64,000 nt of DNA from an uncultured Bacteroides sp. (GCA_902492205.1 CABUKU010000002.1:1-64000); one strand, 5' to 3'. Counted from the first letter of the stretch, positions 1-8,303 are shown. A program made the numbers and translations. The notes: generated by a model not told the origin, from the sequence alone.

Positions 1-11
1 AGAGTTAAACA

Positions 12-86
12 AACGAAGAGTTTACAACTTTACATAATGATTTACTCTACATAAAACGAGTTATGTAAAGCTTTACATAACTCGTT
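12..86. repeat. Palindromic repeat cluster at left edge
   Basis: A perfect 32-bp palindrome lies at 55-86 (arms AACGAGTTATGTAAAG and CTTTACATAACTCGTT). Partial copies of both arms occur 43 bp earlier: AACGAAGAGTTTAC at 12-25 and CTTTACATAATGATTT at 28-43. The spacing of 43 is close to twice the 21-22 bp period of the other arrays in this window, so this is probably a looser member of that class. It directly precedes a gene fragment that seems to lack its N-terminus. Confidence 0.6.
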
Positions 87-99
87 AAATAACGGGCGA

Positions 100-588
100 A
101 TGAACTTCGGTGCCCGAATTGGCAGTACAAGCTATTCCGGCATTCTCAGTAACGGGTGGAATATAAGCAGGAAACAGCGTATCGATGCATCGGTATCGGC
201 TTCCGGGTATATACCTAAAGTCAATTTGCAAATTGATTTACAGGCTTCAAGATATGTTTATGGAGACTATGGAGTGAGAGGGGATGTCACCCGCTATTTC
301 GGTGAATATGCCATAGGATTATACGGTATATATACCCAAGGTGAAAAGAACGGGGGATTTCATTTTTCCATTCCTTTTCCCGGAAAGAAACGTCCCCGCA
401 GGAAATATATACGCATTATGCAGCCGGAAAATTTCCGTTGGGAATATAGCATGGTGTCGTGGGGCAAATATATGGACAAGAATATGGCTTATACATACAA
501 AACCGAGCCTGTACCTTCTGACAAAACTTTCTATCAACCGGATTATATCAGATATTTTTTACTAAAAGAATTAAAGAGAACAAATTAA
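100..588 (+). CDS. YjbH-domain protein, N-terminally truncated
   Basis: The 162-residue product ends in a pattern typical of the C-terminal half of YjbH-type outer-membrane beta-barrel proteins linked to exopolysaccharide genes: alternating beta strands (residues 1-75), then a GGFHFSIPFPGKK segment followed by RPRRKYIRIMQPENFRWEY near residues 98-116. Family members I know are longer, and there is no signal peptide here. The same frame is closed by TAA at 52-54, inside the palindromic cluster just upstream, so the missing N-terminus is not simply in frame to the left. It may be a remnant or a gene whose 5' end was replaced by the repeat. The lipoprotein gene follows after 30 bp. Family call moderate; truncation is an inference from length. 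Confidence 0.55.
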   Translation: MNFGARIGSTSYSGILSNGWNISRKQRIDASVSASGYIPKVNLQIDLQASRYVYGDYGVRGDVTRYFGEYAIGLYGIYTQGEKNGGFHFSIPFPGKKRPRRKYIRIMQPENFRWEYSMVSWGKYMDKNMAYTYKTEPVPSDKTFYQPDYIRYFLLKELKRTN

Positions 589-618
589 CATGAGTTTTCA
601 CATTAAATTTTTTAAATT

Positions 619-1908
619 ATGAAAAAGAGATTTTTTACATTAGTAATGATGTCGATAGCATTATCGACCAGTATTTTTACAAGTTGCGGAAGTGACGATG
701 AACCCACTCCTCAGATTGTTGATGATCCCATGAAAACAGCTACCGAGTATTACATCTCAGGTAAAGTGACGGGCAATGACGGAGCTGCCGTTGCCGGAGT
801 ATCCGTAAAAACAAACAATGTAGAAGCTACTACCGACAATAACGGGCAGTATAAACTGACATTGGACAAGACCGGAACTTATTCCGTAGCCTTTGCCAAA
901 AGCGGTTATTTGTCCGCCGGAACGGAAGCAACTATTGCAAGCAACGCGGAGAAAAGAAGCATGTTGACCGTGAACATCAAGTTGGCGAAAGAAAGCGTTA
1001 AGGAAGAAGTTACCGCTAACAGTACAGAATCCGTAACCATCACCAACGAAGGTAAAGGAAGCCTTGCCGAACAAGAAAAAGCAACGGTTGCCGTTACGAT
1101 TGATCCGGGAAGCATCACCACCGATACCAAAGTCAGTGTTACACCGTATGTAGAACCTGTTGCCGTATCTACTGAGGTAAAGACCGGAACAACGGAAGAA
1201 TCAGTGCCTCTTTGCAATATCGTGATCAGTTCGGAGAAACCGATTATTCTTGAAAAGCCTGTGACATTGGCTGTCAAGAATCAATCAGAAAGCGAAACAA
1301 CACATTTCGATGAAATAGAGGTGTATAATAAAGCTACTGCAACGAGAGCCGGTGACAGTTGGGGAGCTTTGGGAACTGCTACATTCAATGAGGCTAAGAA
1401 TAGTTATGAATATACCATCGAAAAGGGTAAATCACTGGGTGGACAATATTCTTTCCGCGTAAAAAGCAGCAAAACCACAGGTCCGAAACTTGAAGGTGAA
1501 TATAACAAGGAGTTGGTTACCAAAAGTAATGCAGGCAATGTTGAAGCCATAAAAGGTTATGAAATCAGCTTCAATGCATGGGCAGGATGGGCTTACACCA
1601 AGGATGCAAAAGCCGCACTGCAAGAACAAGGAATCACCGACGAAGGAATAGCAAGTATGATTAATGATGCAGTAGAAGCACAAGAAGGAACCACAGGTAC
1701 TTATAAAGTTCCCTATACTTTCACTACAAATATTAGTGGGAATTATGTAATGTCATACTCCAACCGTGCCCTTTATTGCGTAAAGAAATATACATTCGCA
1801 ATCAACAAAAAACCTGTTGCCATAGAGCTTAAAGCATATGCAGGGATGAAAGAAAACTATATAAATACAGATGCAACCCAGCATTCGGGAGGAACAGGAA
1901 ATAATTAA
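619..1908 (+). CDS. Surface lipoprotein with carboxypeptidase-regulatory-like domain
   Basis: The 429-residue protein starts with a type II signal peptide and lipobox (FTSC, Cys23). The residues after the Cys (GSDDEP) are acidic, like the Bacteroidetes surface lipoprotein export signal. Residues about 46-110 form a carboxypeptidase-regulatory-like beta sandwich (YISGKVTGNDGAAVAGVSV ... DNNGQYKL). The rest (about 130-429) is Thr/Glu/Lys-rich and beta-rich, with no enzyme motif I recognise. It probably sits on the outer-membrane surface as a binding or structural protein. It lies 30 bp after the YjbH-like fragment and 20 bp before a HAD gene, so the three may be co-transcribed. Function unknown. 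Confidence 0.8.
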   Translation: MKKRFFTLVMMSIALSTSIFTSCGSDDEPTPQIVDDPMKTATEYYISGKVTGNDGAAVAGVSVKTNNVEATTDNNGQYKLTLDKTGTYSVAFAKSGYLSAGTEATIASNAEKRSMLTVNIKLAKESVKEEVTANSTESVTITNEGKGSLAEQEKATVAVTIDPGSITTDTKVSVTPYVEPVAVSTEVKTGTTEESVPLCNIVISSEKPIILEKPVTLAVKNQSESETTHFDEIEVYNKATATRAGDSWGALGTATFNEAKNSYEYTIEKGKSLGGQYSFRVKSSKTTGPKLEGEYNKELVTKSNAGNVEAIKGYEISFNAWAGWAYTKDAKAALQEQGITDEGIASMINDAVEAQEGTTGTYKVPYTFTTNISGNYVMSYSNRALYCVKKYTFAINKKPVAIELKAYAGMKENYINTDATQHSGGTGNN

Positions 1909-1928
1909 TCAAAAAGTTTTAATGGGAA

Positions 1929-2348
1929 ATGACAATAGCCGTAGATTTTGACGGGACAATCGTAGAACATCTTTATCCTAAAATAGGAAAGGAAATCCCC
2001 TTTGCCATAGAAACATTGAAGTTGCTGCTCAAAGAGCATCATCGCTTGATTTTATGGACTGTAAGGGAAGGAAAACTATTGGAAGATGCTGTTCTTTGGT
2101 GCAGGGAGCGGGGAATAGAGTTCTATGCCGTGAATAAAGACTATCCCGAAGAAAATGCTACCCACCGGGGAACCTCCCGAAAAATAAAGGCCGATCTGTT
2201 TATTGATGACCGTAATTTGGGAGGGCTGCCCGATTGGGGAACTATCTACAATGCCATTCACGAAGGCAGGACTTTCAACCTATTCTCATCAATTGAAATG
2301 AAAGAAGATAGAAAGAAAAAGAGAGCATGGCTTCGTTGGAGAAGGTGA
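1929..2348 (+). CDS. Small HAD-superfamily hydrolase (BT0820-like)
   Basis: A 139-residue HAD-fold protein. Motif I is DFDGT at residues 6-10 with both catalytic Asp residues, motif II is the Thr of LILWTVREG near residue 44, and the acidic motif IV is DLFIDD near residue 92. There is no large cap domain, so it belongs to the short, capless HAD group typified by the structural-genomics target BT0820. It probably hydrolyses a small phosphorylated metabolite, perhaps a sugar phosphate; the substrate cannot be told from sequence. It starts 20 bp after the lipoprotein gene, and a hairpin terminator follows. Confidence 0.8.
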   Translation: MTIAVDFDGTIVEHLYPKIGKEIPFAIETLKLLLKEHHRLILWTVREGKLLEDAVLWCRERGIEFYAVNKDYPEENATHRGTSRKIKADLFIDDRNLGGLPDWGTIYNAIHEGRTFNLFSSIEMKEDRKKKRAWLRWRR

Positions 2349-2381
2349 TCCCGGTAAAAAACGTGTAAGCCTTTTCTTTAT

Positions 2382-2422
2382 AAAGGAGATATAAGCGATT
2401 AAAGCTTGTATCTCCTTTTTTT
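2382..2422 (+). terminator. Rho-independent terminator after HAD gene
   Basis: AAAGGAGATA at 2382 pairs with TATCTCCTTT, the stem continues through AAGC/GCTT, and a T tract follows. It ends the first operon and isolates it from the promoter at 2448. Confidence 0.75.
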
Positions 2423-2447
2423 ATGCCCGTACGGCAACAAAAACAGT

Positions 2448-2479
2448 TTTGATGCGTTATAACATCAATTTTAAGTTTG
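2448..2479 (+). promoter_or_regulatory. Consensus Bacteroidetes promoter for the DUF4396 operon
   Basis: TTTG at 2448-2451, a 20-bp spacer, then TAAGTTTG at 2472-2479. Both boxes match the -33/-7 consensus exactly. Transcription should start near 2485, leaving a leader of only about 13 nt before the ATG at 2498. Confidence 0.75.
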
Positions 2480-2497
2480 AATTAAATAACGTGTACC

Positions 2498-3160
2498 ATG
2501 AACTTAGCTTTTCTAAACTCATTATCTGCTTTCTTTGTTGGTGCAGGGATATTAATAGCCTTAGTATTGGCAAATAACCTCACACAGAACAAGCAGCCCA
2601 TGAAAATCATGAATGCAGTGTGGATACTTACCGGACTTTGGGCCAATCTCATTGCAATACCTGCATATTTTGGGTTCGGAATTAATAAAAGTGGGAAAAT
2701 GAAGATGGATCGTCCCCGATGGCAATCCATCGCATTATCAACTCTGCATTGCGGAGCGGGTTGTACGTTGGCAGACATTCTTGGAGAATGGTTTACCCAT
2801 TACATACCGGTGAGTATCGGCGGAAGTCTGATTGCCGGTAGCTGGACATTAGATTTTATTTTAGCTCTTATCTTCGGAGTGTTCTTTCAATATTTTGCAA
2901 TTAAAGAAATGGAAAACATTTCTTTTAAGAAAGCTATAACCAGAGCGTTTAAAGCAGACTTCCTGTCGCTTACAGCTTGGCAAACAGGCATGTATGGCTG
3001 GATGGCAATAGTCTATTTTGTGATATTCAAAGATATGCTGCTCGAAAGGACTTCATGGATATTCTGGTTTATGATGCAGATAGCCATGTTTTTTGGTTTC
3101 TTCGTTGCTTTTCCCATGAATGCATTGCTCATTAAATTCGGAATTAAAAAAGGAATGTAA
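2498..3160 (+). CDS. DUF4396 membrane protein
   Basis: A 220-residue polytopic protein with about six hydrophobic segments. The centre carries LHCGAGCTLADILGEW (from about residue 83), the Cys/Gly-rich signature I associate with DUF4396, followed by an Arg/Lys-flanked membrane pair. Its position in a membrane and the conserved His-Cys pair suggest a metal or redox role, but nothing is established. It is first in a three-gene operon: the HsmA-like gene follows after 17 bp and the PepSY-like gene after 3 bp more. Confidence 0.75.
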   Translation: MNLAFLNSLSAFFVGAGILIALVLANNLTQNKQPMKIMNAVWILTGLWANLIAIPAYFGFGINKSGKMKMDRPRWQSIALSTLHCGAGCTLADILGEWFTHYIPVSIGGSLIAGSWTLDFILALIFGVFFQYFAIKEMENISFKKAITRAFKADFLSLTAWQTGMYGWMAIVYFVIFKDMLLERTSWIFWFMMQIAMFFGFFVAFPMNALLIKFGIKKGM

Positions 3161-3177
3161 ACTTAATTTTTAATAGT

Positions 3178-3579
3178 ATGTTCAATCAAGTAGATATACA
3201 TTATTTAACAGCAGCCATTTGTGTTATCACTTCTGCGCTTGTTTTTTACACAATCGGTGTATGGGGAGAACGTTTGCAAAGACAACTTAAGTTATGGCAC
3301 ATCATGTTTTTCCTGCTTGGTTTGGTTGCCGATACCGTAGGAACCGGATTAATGGAGCACATAGCCCGGTTAACCAACTTACATGACGAAATACATACCA
3401 TAACCGGAGTAATTGCCATTCTATTGATGTTTGTCCATGCCATGTGGGCTATATGGACTTATACCAAGGGCTCTAAAAAAGCTAAAGAACACTTTAACCG
3501 CTTTAGTATCGTGGTATGGATTATCTGGTTAATCCCATATTGCTTAGGAATTTATTTAGGAATGACTTTACCCCGCTAA
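3178..3579 (+). CDS. HsmA-like four-helix membrane protein (TIGR03987 type)
   Basis: A 133-residue protein with four predicted membrane helices. It has the family pattern YTIGVWGER near residue 25, GLVADTVGTGLME near 48, ITGVIAILLMFVHAMWA near 76, and FNRFSIVVWIIWLIP near 105. Conserved His and Asp residues in the helices (H71, H86) could bind a metal or haem, which is conjecture. It is the middle gene of the operon driven from 2448 and ends 3 bp before the next start. Confidence 0.75.
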   Translation: MFNQVDIHYLTAAICVITSALVFYTIGVWGERLQRQLKLWHIMFFLLGLVADTVGTGLMEHIARLTNLHDEIHTITGVIAILLMFVHAMWAIWTYTKGSKKAKEHFNRFSIVVWIIWLIPYCLGIYLGMTLPR

Positions 3580-3582
3580 ATT

Positions 3583-4071
3583 ATGAAGAAACTGAATTTT
3601 ATCTTATTTATAATCATGTTGGCAATCCCTGCATTGAGTTTTGCAGGTAATCCATCTCAGAATGTTGCAAATGCTTTTAATAAAATGTATCCTAAAGCAA
3701 ATGGTGTGGGGTGGTCCCAGCAAGGAGATTATTTCGTTGCCGAATTTATCATGGATGAATTGGAGAAAGAAGTCTGGTTTGACAATCAGGCAAACTGGAT
3801 AATGACTCAAACGGATTTGGAAAGTGCCGATTTGTTATCTCCTGCCGTATACAATTCCTTTGCCATTGGTCAATATTCAACCTGGCAAGTGGAAAATGTA
3901 ACTTTGGTAGAGTTCCCTCACCGTACTCCGGTATCTGTCATTGAAGTGGAACAGGACAACAATGTGGCCGGAGAATATCAACTGTTTTATTCTCAGGACG
4001 GGGTGTTGCAACGCACACGTAATGTAACTTATTCTAATGATACTCTTTGGCCGGGATGTTTTAGTTTCTAG
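3583..4071 (+). CDS. Periplasmic PepSY-like (DUF2874) protein
   Basis: The 162-residue product has a Sec signal peptide (residues 1-21, ending SFAG) and two tandem PepSY-like repeats of about 60 residues (about 25-80 and 92-155). Each shows the aromatic/acidic strand pattern seen in FVAEFIMDELEKEVWFD. The family is common in Bacteroides as secreted proteins of about 150 residues without known activity. Translation is likely coupled to the HsmA-like gene 3 bp upstream. Confidence 0.75.
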   Translation: MKKLNFILFIIMLAIPALSFAGNPSQNVANAFNKMYPKANGVGWSQQGDYFVAEFIMDELEKEVWFDNQANWIMTQTDLESADLLSPAVYNSFAIGQYSTWQVENVTLVEFPHRTPVSVIEVEQDNNVAGEYQLFYSQDGVLQRTRNVTYSNDTLWPGCFSF

Positions 4072-4100
4072 AAAAAAGAAAAAGATTAGCATTACGCTAA
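4072..4100 (-). terminator. Terminator of the tRNA operon
   Basis: Read on the minus strand, TTAGC-GTAAT-GCTAA (4100-4086) is followed by a T-rich run (4084-4072). It lies just past the last tRNA and just past the stop of the convergent PepSY-like gene. Confidence 0.55.
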
Positions 4101-4115
4101 CCTCTCTGAAAACAG

Positions 4116-4191
4116 TGGAGCGGAAAACGAGACTCGAACTCGCGACCCTAACCTTGGCAAGGTTATGCTCTACCAACTGAGCTATTTCCGC
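4116..4191 (-). tRNA. tRNA-Gly(GCC), CCA encoded
   Basis: Cloverleaf with acceptor GCGGAAA/TTTCCGC, anticodon loop TTGCCAA (anticodon GCC), a T-loop TTCGAGT and discriminator T. The 3' CCA is present in the DNA (4118-4116). The body is identical to the copy at 4447-4519. Last gene in the transcript. Confidence 0.95.
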
Positions 4192-4206
4192 AATTTATTT
4201 CTTTCG

Positions 4207-4290
4207 TGAAGAGAAGGAGACTCGAACTCCCACGACATAACTGTCACTACCCCCTCAAAGTAGCGCGTCTACCAATTCCGCCACCTCTCC
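4207..4290 (-). tRNA. tRNA-Leu(GAG)
   Basis: 84-nt class II tRNA: acceptor GGAGAGG/TCTCTTC, anticodon stem CTACT/GGTAG with loop TTGAGGG (anticodon GAG), a long variable arm and discriminator A. CCA is not encoded. Confidence 0.95.
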
Positions 4291-4322
4291 ATCGATCAAT
4301 CATCATGTGCCTTTAACTTATG

Positions 4323-4403
4323 TGCCCAGAACAAGATTCGAACTTGCACGGCTCTCACCACTCGCACCTGAAACGAGCGCGTCTACCATTTCGCCACCTG
4401 GGC
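4323..4403 (-). tRNA. tRNA-Leu(CAG)
   Basis: 81-nt class II tRNA: acceptor GCCCAGG/TCTGGGC, anticodon stem CTCGT/GCGAG with loop TTCAGGT (anticodon CAG), a long variable arm and discriminator A. CCA is not encoded. Confidence 0.95.
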
Positions 4404-4446
4404 GTAGTTAAAAAGCGACATCTAAGTCGCCCAACACACAATTTTG

Positions 4447-4519
4447 AGCGGAAAACGAGACTCGAACTCGCGACCCTAACCTTGGCAAGGTTATGCTCTA
4501 CCAACTGAGCTATTTCCGC
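4447..4519 (-). tRNA. tRNA-Gly(GCC), second copy
   Basis: Same 73-nt body and anticodon GCC as the copy at 4116-4191, but followed by CAAAAT and not CCA. It is first in the tRNA operon, starting about 5 nt after the predicted transcription start. Confidence 0.95.
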
Positions 4520-4530
4520 AATTGCGAGTG

Positions 4531-4561
4531 CAAAGGTAGACGTTTTTCTTAAAATTCCAAA
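4531..4561 (-). promoter_or_regulatory. Promoter of the four-tRNA operon
   Basis: On the minus strand TTTG (4561-4558), a 19-bp spacer, then TACCTTTG (4538-4531). Both boxes match consensus and the predicted start is about 4524. Confidence 0.75.
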
Positions 4562-4587
4562 CGTTTTGAACTATTTTTTTTGCACTT

Positions 4588-5727
4588 TCAACTCATCCTA
4601 TCTCTATAATCCTCATATACAAACTGTTTGTACAAAATAAATTTATTATCCACAGTCCAAAGAGCTATGGATGGATGCTGAATTCCATTAAACATATTTG
4701 TTTTTACCATTGTGTAGTGTATCATATCTTCGAAGATGACATGATCTCCTACTTGTAAAGGTTTATCGAACGACCATACTCCCATGTAGTCTCCACTGAG
4801 GCAACTATTACCGCCCAAACGGTACACATAAGGAGTTGTTTCACCCATTTCTGCACCACGCACAACAGGTTGGTAAGGCATTTCCAAGCAATCGGGCATG
4901 TGACAGGTGAAGCTCGCATCAAGGATAGCTGTTTTTATTCCGCGATTCTCCACAATGTCTACAACGGTAGATACAAGTGTTCCGGTTTGCCAAGTAAAAG
5001 CCGAACCCGGTTCTAATATAATTTGAAGATTGGGATAACGGGATTTTAAATCTTTCAACAATCCGATTAAGTGCTCTACATCATAATCTTTGCGAGTCAT
5101 TAAATGTCCTCCGCCCAAGTTCAACCATTTCAGCTTGGGAAGCCATTTACCAAATTTAGCTTCGATGTGTGCGAGTGTCTTTTCCAGTTCATAAGAACTT
5201 GACTCGCAATGTGTGTGACAATGAAAACCATCAATACCCTCAGGCAGCTCTTCGGGCAACATATCTGCGGTTATGCCGAAACGGGTACCGGGAGCACAGG
5301 GATTATATAATTCAGTCTCTACCTCGGAATATTCGGGATTAATGCGAATGCCACAGGATATTCCGAACCCCTCTGTAAGTACGAAAGGGTAGAAACGTTC
5401 ATACTGACTCAAAGAATTAAAAGTTATGTGGCTGCTGCACTTCATAATCACAGGAAAATCCGCTTCCGTATAAGCTGGTGAATAAGTGTGTGCTTTGCTG
5501 CCAAACTCTTCGAGTGCAAGGCGTGCCTCATAAACAGAACTTGCCGTGGATGAATCTACGTATTCCCGGAAGATAGGGAACGATTTCCACATGGCAAAGG
5601 ATTTAAAAGCAAGGATAATCTCCACTCCTGCCCTGTCTTTTACACTTTTTATCAGACTGAGGTTTTTTCTCAACAATTCTTCTTCCATAACATAACAGGG
5701 AGAAGGTATTTGGGTTACATCTATCAT
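4588..5727 (-). CDS. nspC: Carboxynorspermidine decarboxylase
   Basis: This 379-residue PLP enzyme makes spermidine or norspermidine by decarboxylating the carboxy precursor, the last step of the carboxyspermidine polyamine route used by gut Bacteroides. It is an alanine-racemase-fold, type III PLP protein. The PLP lysine is K42 in LAFKSFAMW, the glycine loop is WLNLGGGH near residue 205, and the catalytic Cys is in GGNSCLSGDYMG near residue 306. The partner dehydrogenase gene is not in the window. No -7 box was found between it and the helicase gene upstream, so it may be transcribed through the 22-bp repeat array that fills the 98-bp gap. Confidence 0.93.
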   Translation of the reverse strand: MIDVTQIPSPCYVMEEELLRKNLSLIKSVKDRAGVEIILAFKSFAMWKSFPIFREYVDSSTASSVYEARLALEEFGSKAHTYSPAYTEADFPVIMKCSSHITFNSLSQYERFYPFVLTEGFGISCGIRINPEYSEVETELYNPCAPGTRFGITADMLPEELPEGIDGFHCHTHCESSSYELEKTLAHIEAKFGKWLPKLKWLNLGGGHLMTRKDYDVEHLIGLLKDLKSRYPNLQIILEPGSAFTWQTGTLVSTVVDIVENRGIKTAILDASFTCHMPDCLEMPYQPVVRGAEMGETTPYVYRLGGNSCLSGDYMGVWSFDKPLQVGDHVIFEDMIHYTMVKTNMFNGIQHPSIALWTVDNKFILYKQFVYEDYRDRMS

Positions 5728-5744
5728 ATACGAGCTTTTTTTAA

Positions 5745-5832
5745 AACGTCCCTACGTTTCACTCGAAACGTCCTTACGTTTTGTTTGAAACGTAGGGACG
5801 TTTTTGGGAAAACGTTTGGATGTATTTATTGT
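5745..5832. repeat. 22-bp-period array, word AACGTCC-TACGTTT
   Basis: AACGT begins at exactly 5745, 5767, 5789 and 5811. Unit 1 core AACGTCCCTACGTT, unit 2 AACGTCCTTACGTT, unit 3 AACGTAGGGACGTT (the inverse of unit 1), unit 4 decayed and overlapping the helicase stop. Each core has AACGT/ACGTT arms, and unit 1 also pairs with unit 3. It lies between two minus-strand genes. Confidence 0.85.
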
Positions 5833-8153
5833 ATCACCTTAAATCTTGCAAACTTTAATAATAACTGCTTTTCTCCGGCATTGCGGAATTTTACCGTTGC
5901 CTTACAGTTCTCACCGCTTCCTTCTACACGGATAACCTCACCAATGCCGAAACGTTCATGCTCGATGTGCTGTCCTACTTCCACACCTGCTACCGGCGCC
6001 GTTCCCAAAGATGCAGAAGAAGCTATTGTACTTACCCGCTTCAAATTGCCCCGTGCTTTGTTTTCAAAGCTGCTATGCTTCGGTTCCGAAGCAGCCGTGC
6101 TTTGATTGAAAAGCTGCGGTGCTTTATCTCGTTCCCGGCGGAAACGGCTTGCCTCTTCATCTATTCTGCGACTTGCCACTTCATCTTGCGGCAAGCGCAA
6201 ATACCGCGTATCAATGTCACGCAAGAAACGGCTCGGATTACCGAATTCCATCTTTCCATAACGAAAACGTGTTTTCGCGAAGGATAAATAACAATGGTCT
6301 TCCGCACGAGTAATGGCAACATAGAACAAACGCCGTTCTTCTTCCAGTTCTTTATATGAATTGAGCGACATCGCACTTGGAAAAAGATTTTCTTCCAGTC
6401 CCACAATGAACACATTTTTAAATTCCAATCCTTTAGCGGAATGTATAGTCATCAGTGTTATTTTCTCATTATCCCCTTCCTTATCCATATCCTGATCGGA
6501 AAGCAGGGATACTTCCGAAAGGAAATCGGCAAGCGAAATATTGTTATTTCCTTCTTCTTCCCGCGATGCACAGAAGTCATGCATTCCGTTTATCAATTCT
6601 TCGATATTCTCCTGACGGCTTAAATTCTCAGGAGTCTTATCCTGATATATATCGTTAATGATTCCGGATTGCTTCACGATGAGCATTCCAGTTTCATAAG
6701 CATTCTTTTCTTTGGATTCTTCAATAAACCCTTCCATCAGTTCACGAAAAGATTGCAGTTTGGTGTGAGTGCCCTTATTGATGTTCAACCCCACGGCAAG
6801 CGGTTCGCAAAGAACATCCCACAAACTTTTGGAATTTTCCGTAGCAGCATCTATAATCTTAGTGACAGTTGTATTCCCAATTCCTCTTGCCGGATAATTG
6901 ATGATGCGCTTAAAGGCTTCTTCGTCATTCGGATTGATTACCAAACGAAAATAAGCTATCACGTCTTTGATTTCCTTTCGCTGATAGAATGACAAGCCGC
7001 CGTATATTTTATAAGGAAGTCCCCGTTTGCGAAGAGCTTCTTCAAAAATACGGCTTTGTGCATTGGTACGATAGAGTATTGCAAAATCATTATAATTGTA
7101 ATGTTCCTTCCGGCGGAGTTCTACAATCTTATTGGCTACAATATCTCCTTCTTCCACATCGGAATAAGCATTGAATACCCCGATAGGTTCGCCCTGATCC
7201 TTTTCTGAAAAAACCTCTTTACGTATTTGCTCACTGTTTTTCTCTATCAAACTATTGGCGGCACGAACTATTGTTTGTGTAGAACGATAGTTCTGTTCCA
7301 GCTTAAACAGTTTTGTATCTCTATAAGTTTTTGTAAACTTAAGGATATTATCAATGTTTGCCCCCCGGAAAGAATAGATACTTTGTGCATCATCTCCCAC
7401 AACACAAACCATCTGGCGGTCTTGCGTAAGCTGCAACACAATGTTGTGTTGGGCAAAGTTGGTGTCCTGATACTCATCTACCAAAACATATTTGAATTGT
7501 TCGCTATATTTCCGGCAAATCTCGGGATGCTCTTTAAATAAGATATATGTATAGAAAAGCAAATCATCAAAATCCATCGCTCCCGCCTGACGGCAACGCT
7601 CCCAATACCTGCGGTAAATATCACGTATCATCGGCATCTTGGCAGCAGAATCACTTTCATACAATTCTTTGGAAGCGGCATACATTTGCGGAGATACCAA
7701 ATGATTCTTTGCATTAGATATACGCCCCTGAACCGTTCCCGGCTTATATGTTTTATCATCTAACTGGAACTCTTTGATGATAGCCCTTATAAGACTTTTA
7801 GAATCGGCCGAATCATAGATTGTGAAGTTTGGAGTAAAGCCTATTACCTCCGCTTCTGTCCTCAGAATACGGGAAAACACAGAATGGAAAGTTCCCATCC
7901 ATAAATGCCGGGCTCTATCCCCTCCTACCTGACGTGCAATACGTTCTTTCATTTCACGTGCCGCCTTGTTCGTAAAGGTTAATGCAAGGATAGACCACGG
8001 AGTATATCCCTGTTCAAGCAAATACGCAATCTTATAGGTAAGAACACGTGTTTTGCCCGAACCGGCTCCGGCAATGACCAAAGAAGGCCCTTCATTGTAA
8101 AGAACAGCCGCCCGTTGGCTTTCATTCAGTTCATCTATATAGTTTGTAGTCAT
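5826..8153 (-). CDS. pcrA: UvrD/PcrA-type 3'-5' DNA helicase
   Basis: A 775-residue superfamily 1A helicase for repair and replication-fork maintenance in the cytoplasm. Q motif near Q13, Walker A AGAGSGKT at 28-35, motif II VDEYQDTN near 225, motif III VVGDDAQSIYSFRGA near 253, motif IV-VI including TIHSAKGLEFKNVF near 568 and YVAITRAED near 607. The last 60 residues (VGQHIEHERFGIGEV ...) are the C-terminal Tudor-like domain of PcrA. Length fits the family. The gene could be called uvrD or pcrA; the tail favours PcrA. A -7 box at 8176-8183 gives a short leader. Confidence 0.93.
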   Translation of the reverse strand: MTTNYIDELNESQRAAVLYNEGPSLVIAGAGSGKTRVLTYKIAYLLEQGYTPWSILALTFTNKAAREMKERIARQVGGDRARHLWMGTFHSVFSRILRTEAEVIGFTPNFTIYDSADSKSLIRAIIKEFQLDDKTYKPGTVQGRISNAKNHLVSPQMYAASKELYESDSAAKMPMIRDIYRRYWERCRQAGAMDFDDLLFYTYILFKEHPEICRKYSEQFKYVLVDEYQDTNFAQHNIVLQLTQDRQMVCVVGDDAQSIYSFRGANIDNILKFTKTYRDTKLFKLEQNYRSTQTIVRAANSLIEKNSEQIRKEVFSEKDQGEPIGVFNAYSDVEEGDIVANKIVELRRKEHYNYNDFAILYRTNAQSRIFEEALRKRGLPYKIYGGLSFYQRKEIKDVIAYFRLVINPNDEEAFKRIINYPARGIGNTTVTKIIDAATENSKSLWDVLCEPLAVGLNINKGTHTKLQSFRELMEGFIEESKEKNAYETGMLIVKQSGIINDIYQDKTPENLSRQENIEELINGMHDFCASREEEGNNNISLADFLSEVSLLSDQDMDKEGDNEKITLMTIHSAKGLEFKNVFIVGLEENLFPSAMSLNSYKELEEERRLFYVAITRAEDHCYLSFAKTRFRYGKMEFGNPSRFLRDIDTRYLRLPQDEVASRRIDEEASRFRRERDKAPQLFNQSTAASEPKHSSFENKARGNLKRVSTIASSASLGTAPVAGVEVGQHIEHERFGIGEVIRVEGSGENCKATVKFRNAGEKQLLLKFARFKVIQ

Positions 8154-8175
8154 CTTCTTCCTGTATAATGATGCG

Positions 8176-8183
8176 CAAAGATA
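8176..8183 (-). promoter_or_regulatory. -7 box of the helicase gene
   Basis: TATCTTTG on the minus strand (plus CAAAGATA), 22 bp before the ATG at 8153. No clear -33 TTTG. Confidence 0.55.
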
Positions 8184-8303
8184 AATAAACTTTGAATTTA
8201 TCCGAACTTTTCCGTCAGTGGATATGTTATATATACAGAAGTTTAATTAAAAACTCACATATTTAATATGATAACATTATTAATGTCTTTAATATTTACG
8301 ACC

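Noticed and set aside
906..1277. Antisense frames inside the lipoprotein, thiC, pheT, ppdK and other long genes
   Set aside because: They overlap strong genes with intact families and have no signals of their own.
4320..4508. Open frame over the tRNA cluster (+)
   Set aside because: It reads antisense through tRNA-Leu and tRNA-Gly; its codons are tRNA sequence.
8268..8303. Longer start for superoxide dismutase
   Set aside because: The 12 extra residues are hydrophobic and unlike any family member; MTYEMPKLPYA is the known start.
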